Shown here piece by piece: positions 8,248 through 10,963 of a DNA stretch of 10,963 bases. Each line of letters begins with the position of its first letter. Position 1 is the stretch's first letter. Source of the stretch: Alphaproteobacteria bacterium (GTDB lineage: Bacteria > Pseudomonadota > Alphaproteobacteria > ATCC43930 > CGMCC-115725). The notes under the pieces are model-generated. The model saw only the letters and a list, made by a program, of their open reading frames with translations, was not told the DNA's origin and did not search any database. A program made the translations under genes and the position numbers. The stretch spans positions 1 through 10,963 of the forward strand of contig JAFAWI010000131.1 in NCBI GenBank assembly GCA_019241915.1, in the 5' to 3' direction.

Positions 8248-9315
8248 ATGACGAGCGACAAGCGGATTGTCGTGTTCGGGGCGGGCGCGATCGGCGGCTA
8301 CACCGGCGGCAACCTTGCACATAACGGGTTTGACGTGACGCTGATCGACCCATGGCCGGCGCATATCGAGGCGATCCGCACCGACGGTTTGGCGCTCGAG
8401 GGCGTCACTGAGGCGGAATTCGTCCGTGCCCGGCCCAAGACCTTGCACCTGACCGAGGCGCAGCAGCTTGCCAAGCAGAAGCCGATCGACATCTGCTTCA
8501 TCTCGACGAAGTCGTACGACACCGACTGGGCGGCAACGATGATGCGCCAGTATCTGGCGCCGGGCGGCTACATGGTCTCGCTGCAGAACTGCATCAACGA
8601 GGAGCGCATTGCCGGCGTCGTCGGCTGGGGCAAGACGGTCGGCGCGATCGCGGCGATCCTTTCCGCCGAGCTGTACGCGCCCGGTAAGATCCGTCGCACC
8701 GGCGCCAAAAACCCGCCGGGACATGAAGTCTACCGCGTTGGCGAGGTGCACGGCCGGATGACCGCCCGGATCGAGGAGCTCGGCGAGATGATCCGCACGA
8801 TCGACACGTGCAAGGTGACCGACAACCTCTGGGGTGAGCGGTGGTCGAAGCTGTGCGTCAACGGGATGCACAACGGCGTCTCGGCCGCCTCAGGGCTGTC
8901 GGGCAACGCGATGCGGCAGGATGAAAAGATCCGGAAGCTGATCATCGCGCTCGGCGGCGAAGGGGTGCGGGTCGGCCAGGCGCTCGGCTACAAGCTCGAG
9001 GACATCGCGGGGCAGGACGCGGAAACGCTGGCGCGCGCCTCTGAGGGCGACGAAAAGGCGCTGGAAGAGGTGACGGCGCTGATGATCGCGCTGAGGAACT
9101 CGCAAGGCCGCAGCGAGCAACAGCGGCCGTCGATGGGCCAGGACATGCAGAAAGGCCGCCGCACCGAAATTGACTTTATCAACGGCGTCATCGTGGAGCG
9201 CGGCAAGTCGGTTCAGCGCAAGGTCTCCACCCACGAAAAGCTGATCGCCGCCGTGAAGCAGGTCGAACTGGGCAAGGCGGCGCCGAGCCCAGAGCTGCTC
9301 TACGCGATCAACTAG
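8248..9315 (+). CDS. Ketopantoate-reductase-like (ApbA/PanE family) oxidoreductase
   Basis: A 355-residue cytoplasmic NAD(P)H-dependent oxidoreductase of the 2-dehydropantoate 2-reductase family. The Rossmann motif GAGAIG is at 11-16. CFISTKSYD (83-91, Lys88), LQNCINEE (112-119), the second-domain ERWSKLCVNGMHNG (197-210) with the expected catalytic Lys201 and Asn205, and RPSMGQDMQKGRRTEIDFING (293-313) with Glu307 all fit the PanE active-site plan. It is longer than E. coli PanE (303), mostly by extra helices around 215-290, as in many PanE paralogs that act on other 2-oxo acids. The usual QNG reads QNC. A strong ribosome site (AGGAG) precedes the ATG. Being in an operon with an unusual SDR rather than with panB or panC argues for a catabolic or specialised 2-oxo-acid reductase rather than pantothenate synthesis. 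Family is sure, substrate unknown. Confidence 0.88.
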   Translation: MTSDKRIVVFGAGAIGGYTGGNLAHNGFDVTLIDPWPAHIEAIRTDGLALEGVTEAEFVRARPKTLHLTEAQQLAKQKPIDICFISTKSYDTDWAATMMRQYLAPGGYMVSLQNCINEERIAGVVGWGKTVGAIAAILSAELYAPGKIRRTGAKNPPGHEVYRVGEVHGRMTARIEELGEMIRTIDTCKVTDNLWGERWSKLCVNGMHNGVSAASGLSGNAMRQDEKIRKLIIALGGEGVRVGQALGYKLEDIAGQDAETLARASEGDEKALEEVTALMIALRNSQGRSEQQRPSMGQDMQKGRRTEIDFINGVIVERGKSVQRKVSTHEKLIAAVKQVELGKAAPSPELLYAIN

Positions 9316-9341
9316 CGCGGGCGAAGGAGGCCGCGCGCCAC

Positions 9342-9357
9342 GGCGGCTGTCGCCGCC
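9342..9357 (+). terminator. Weak hairpin after the ketopantoate-reductase-like gene
   Basis: GGCGGC-TGTC-GCCGCC forms a 6-bp all-GC stem with a 4-nt loop 27 nt past the stop codon. It lacks a following T run, so intrinsic termination would be inefficient. In such a GC-rich genome a stem of this size may also occur by chance. Confidence 0.25.
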
Positions 9358-9438
9358 CCACTAGCTGCGACGGCCGAAACTGCGGTAATCTGCGGCTGTT
9401 TTCGCGGCGGGTGCGCGCATCTTGCGGTGGAGAGGTCG

Positions 9439-9867
9439 ATGCGTCAGTCAATGGCAGCCGTAGTGATCTGTGCGGCGCTTGCCGGCTGCTCCGTGCCATC
9501 GCCGTTCCAGTCGTTGGTACCGAGCTTGGGCGCGCCGCCGGGTAACCTGAACGTCGACCGCCAAGCCTGCAACCGCAGCTATCCGGCGCAGCCCGGCGGC
9601 TATGTGGCGCACGCGCAGTGCGTCAACGATGCCATCGAGCGCGACGCGATCCCGTTCGCGCGCTATCCGGACCTCGTTCGGCTGCAGGAGCAGCTGCGGC
9701 TCAAATATTCAGCCCAGGTCGATCGCGGACAAATCTCGCCCCATCAGGCCGAACGCAAGATGGCCGAGGTCGACAATATCGTGAACGCGGCGACCCAAGA
9801 CCGGGATCGCGGCCACCTGGTAGCGGCGGGACACGGGCTGGATAGGTTGCAGACGCTGCTCGAGTAG
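9439..9867 (+). CDS. Small putative lipoprotein, unknown function
   Basis: A 142-residue protein without a recognised domain. The N-terminus MRQSMAAVVICAALAGC ends in the lipobox LAGC (Cys17), so export and lipid anchoring are expected. After a Pro/Ser linker there is a segment with two cysteines (QACNRSYPAQPGGYVAHAQC), then a largely helical, charged C-terminal half (LVRLQEQLRLKY, SPHQAERKMAEVDNIV) that could form a coiled hairpin. The ATG at 9439 is chosen over an in-frame GTG at 9427 because GGAG lies 6 nt upstream of it and it yields the typical short signal peptide. It is separate from the upstream operon by 123 bp and converges on the aspartic protease gene with 21 bp between stops. Lipoprotein status is likely; its role is unknown. 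Confidence 0.75.
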   Translation: MRQSMAAVVICAALAGCSVPSPFQSLVPSLGAPPGNLNVDRQACNRSYPAQPGGYVAHAQCVNDAIERDAIPFARYPDLVRLQEQLRLKYSAQVDRGQISPHQAERKMAEVDNIVNAATQDRDRGHLVAAGHGLDRLQTLLE

Positions 9868-9888
9868 CCTCCACCAACCGCAGCGGCG

Positions 9889-10530
9889 CTACTGCCAGCT
9901 GAGGGTCAGGATGCCGTCCTTCATCTGATAGCTTTCGAGGCGCTTGAGGAAGGTCTGGCCGAGCAGCGAGGTCGTCATGTTCTGCATGACGACCGCCTCG
10001 ACGTCGGGAATCACCAGCTGGCCGATGCGAATCTCGCGCAGCGTCACCGGCGCGCCGAGGGCGCGGCCGTTGGCGGTGCCGAAGGCCATCGAATAATTCA
10101 GATTGCCGGCGACGCCCGCCTTGACCGCATCCTGCTGGGTCAGCGAGACGACCGCGGCTCCGGTGTCGAATGCCATCCGCATCGGCATGCCGTTGACCGA
10201 GGCATTGACATAGACGTAGCCGTCGGGCCGGGCCCGCAGGCTGAGCGAGTTGGCAACCGCTTGCGCCGCCCGCCCCAGCACCGGCTTTGCTTCCGGCGGC
10301 GCGGCCGCCCCATCGACGATCCGGGCCTGCAGCGCGTCGCCGGCGGCAGCCGCGCTGTCGGCTGCCGCGGGATCGGATGGCCGCAGGAAATTGAAATTCG
10401 CGGCGACCCAGTACACAACCAAGCCGGCAACCAGCCACAGTGCGAGCTGGCGCACGGCCCAGCCGACGATGCCATTGCCGCTCTCCGGCCCGAGAAACTC
10501 CTGCCGCATATCCGTCCCGTCTTCGCGCAT
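9889..10530 (-). CDS. Membrane-anchored retropepsin-like aspartic protease (clan AA, DTGA type)
   Basis: A 213-residue protein of the bacterial single-domain aspartic protease family (TIGR02281-like), related to retroviral proteases and presumably active as a dimer. One transmembrane helix (about 27-46, VRQLALWLVAGLVVYWVAAN) anchors it, followed by an Ala-rich linker. The catalytic domain has YVYVNASVNGMPMRMAFDTGAAVVSL with catalytic Asp122 in DTGA (122-125), and it ends in the conserved SLLGQTFLKRLESYQMKDGILTL. Length fits the family. The open frame continues to 10893 but that extension would be antisense to the next gene and has frameshift-like composition, so ATG 10530 is preferred; ATG 10509 is an alternative. 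It is convergent with a lipoprotein gene and divergent from an exported protein. Substrates of this family are mostly unknown. Family assignment is firm. Confidence 0.88.
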   Translation of the reverse strand: MREDGTDMRQEFLGPESGNGIVGWAVRQLALWLVAGLVVYWVAANFNFLRPSDPAAADSAAAAGDALQARIVDGAAAPPEAKPVLGRAAQAVANSLSLRARPDGYVYVNASVNGMPMRMAFDTGAAVVSLTQQDAVKAGVAGNLNYSMAFGTANGRALGAPVTLREIRIGQLVIPDVEAVVMQNMTTSLLGQTFLKRLESYQMKDGILTLSWQ

Positions 10531-10691
10531 CTCCGCGCCCCGCCCGCCAGCATGCACGTTTGCGCTTAACGCCCCGTAAAGCCAACCGGCACAGCCCCGA
10601 GCCTGCGGCCGGAACGGGCCGCGCCGGCGATTGTTGATCCGGAGGCCAGCACCTGCAAGGCGACCCTCGGAGTGCGAACGAAAGGAACGCG

Positions 10692-10963
10692 ATGAGCGGC
10701 AGGTTGACAGCCCGGCGCAGGCTGACGCTGGGCGTTGCGTTTGCGCTGCTGGTCGTGGCGCAGATAGCGGGCACGGGAAGCTACAACCTCGGAACGCCGC
10801 AGGTTCCCGGGACGCATGTGCCGGAGAGCAATCCCGGCACCACGATCGCGCCGCTCCCCTCGCCTGCCCCAGCTTCAAGTGCCGCCGGCCCAACCGGCTC
10901 CGACGGCACCGCGGCCGCGCCGGCGGGTGTCACGCCAAGCGGCCCCGGTTATTCGTTCGGTGC
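10692..10963 (+). CDS. Exported Pro/Ala-rich protein, N-terminal part (runs off window)
   Basis: An open frame of 90 complete codons with no stop to the window end. A ribosome site (AAAGGA) is placed 5 nt before the ATG. The product begins MSGRLTARRRLTLGVAFALL and continues VVAQIAGTG, a basic n-region plus hydrophobic helix that acts as a signal peptide or membrane anchor; the Arg triplet resembles, but does not match well, a twin-arginine signal. The following 60 residues are rich in Pro, Ala, Gly, Ser and Thr (PLPSPAPASSAAGPTGSDG), typical of a disordered periplasmic linker before a domain that lies outside the window. It is divergent from the aspartic protease gene across 161 bp. No function can be assigned from what is visible. 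Confidence 0.65.
   Translation, partial: MSGRLTARRRLTLGVAFALLVVAQIAGTGSYNLGTPQVPGTHVPESNPGTTIAPLPSPAPASSAAGPTGSDGTAAAPAGVTPSGPGYSFG

Noticed and set aside
7425..8261. Minus-strand open frame of 278 residues opposite the SDR gene
   Set aside because: Almost exact antisense of the SDR frame with low-complexity Arg/Ala content and no ribosome site or domain.
10531..10893. N-terminal extension of the aspartic protease frame to 334 residues
   Set aside because: It would run antisense through the start of the divergent exported-protein gene, has Cys/Arg-rich non-protein-like composition, and the family normally starts just before the membrane helix.

Overview
The window is about 11 kb of high-GC DNA, densely coding on both strands. 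Gene style points to an alphaproteobacterium of the Rhodospirillales/Hyphomicrobiales type: a histidine kinase with the FLANMSHELRTPLNAIIGFSDMI-type dimerisation helix common there, a small membrane-anchored DTGA aspartic protease, and a PA4872-type oxaloacetate decarboxylase. This is inferred from family resemblance. No rRNA, tRNA, CRISPR array, transposase or integrase is visible, and no gene-free stretch exceeds 300 bases.

Layout. (1) Positions 1-1509, minus strand: a compact operon reading oxaloacetate decarboxylase-like enzyme, a small Trp-rich lipoprotein (ATGA overlap), then the start of a proline iminopeptidase cut by the window edge. (2) Positions 1633-3363, minus strand: a two-partner-secretion (ShlB/FhaC, TpsB) outer-membrane transporter with POTRA domain and 16-strand barrel signature. 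(3) Positions 3364-3583: a divergent, comparatively AT-rich control region holding a perfect 21-bp tandem duplication, a 13-bp palindrome and a strong 15-bp hairpin abutting the next start codon. (4) Positions 3584-7250, plus strand: an exported FecR-domain protein with a long Gly/Asn-rich repeat tail, followed by a CHASE2-PAS-HisKA-HATPase sensor kinase. (5) Positions 7380-9315, plus strand: a two-gene operon of an atypical SDR oxidoreductase and a ketopantoate-reductase-like (ApbA/PanE) enzyme. (6) Position 9439 onward: a small lipoprotein, a convergent DTGA aspartic protease, and, divergent from it, the N-terminal part of an exported Pro/Ala-rich protein that runs off the window.

The most distinctive unit is the TpsB / FecR-GN-repeat / CHASE2-kinase cluster. 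A plausible reading is a surface or envelope sensing and export module: the CHASE2 kinase senses a periplasmic cue, the FecR protein is an exported partner or cargo with a disordered repeat tail, and TpsB supplies an outer-membrane pore. No TpsA exoprotein, ECF sigma factor, TonB receptor or response regulator lies in the window, so the partners are unknown and the wiring is inference. The second oddity is the SDR: it carries a roughly 28-residue insertion inside its glycine-rich dinucleotide-binding loop and lacks the catalytic lysine of the YxxxK motif.
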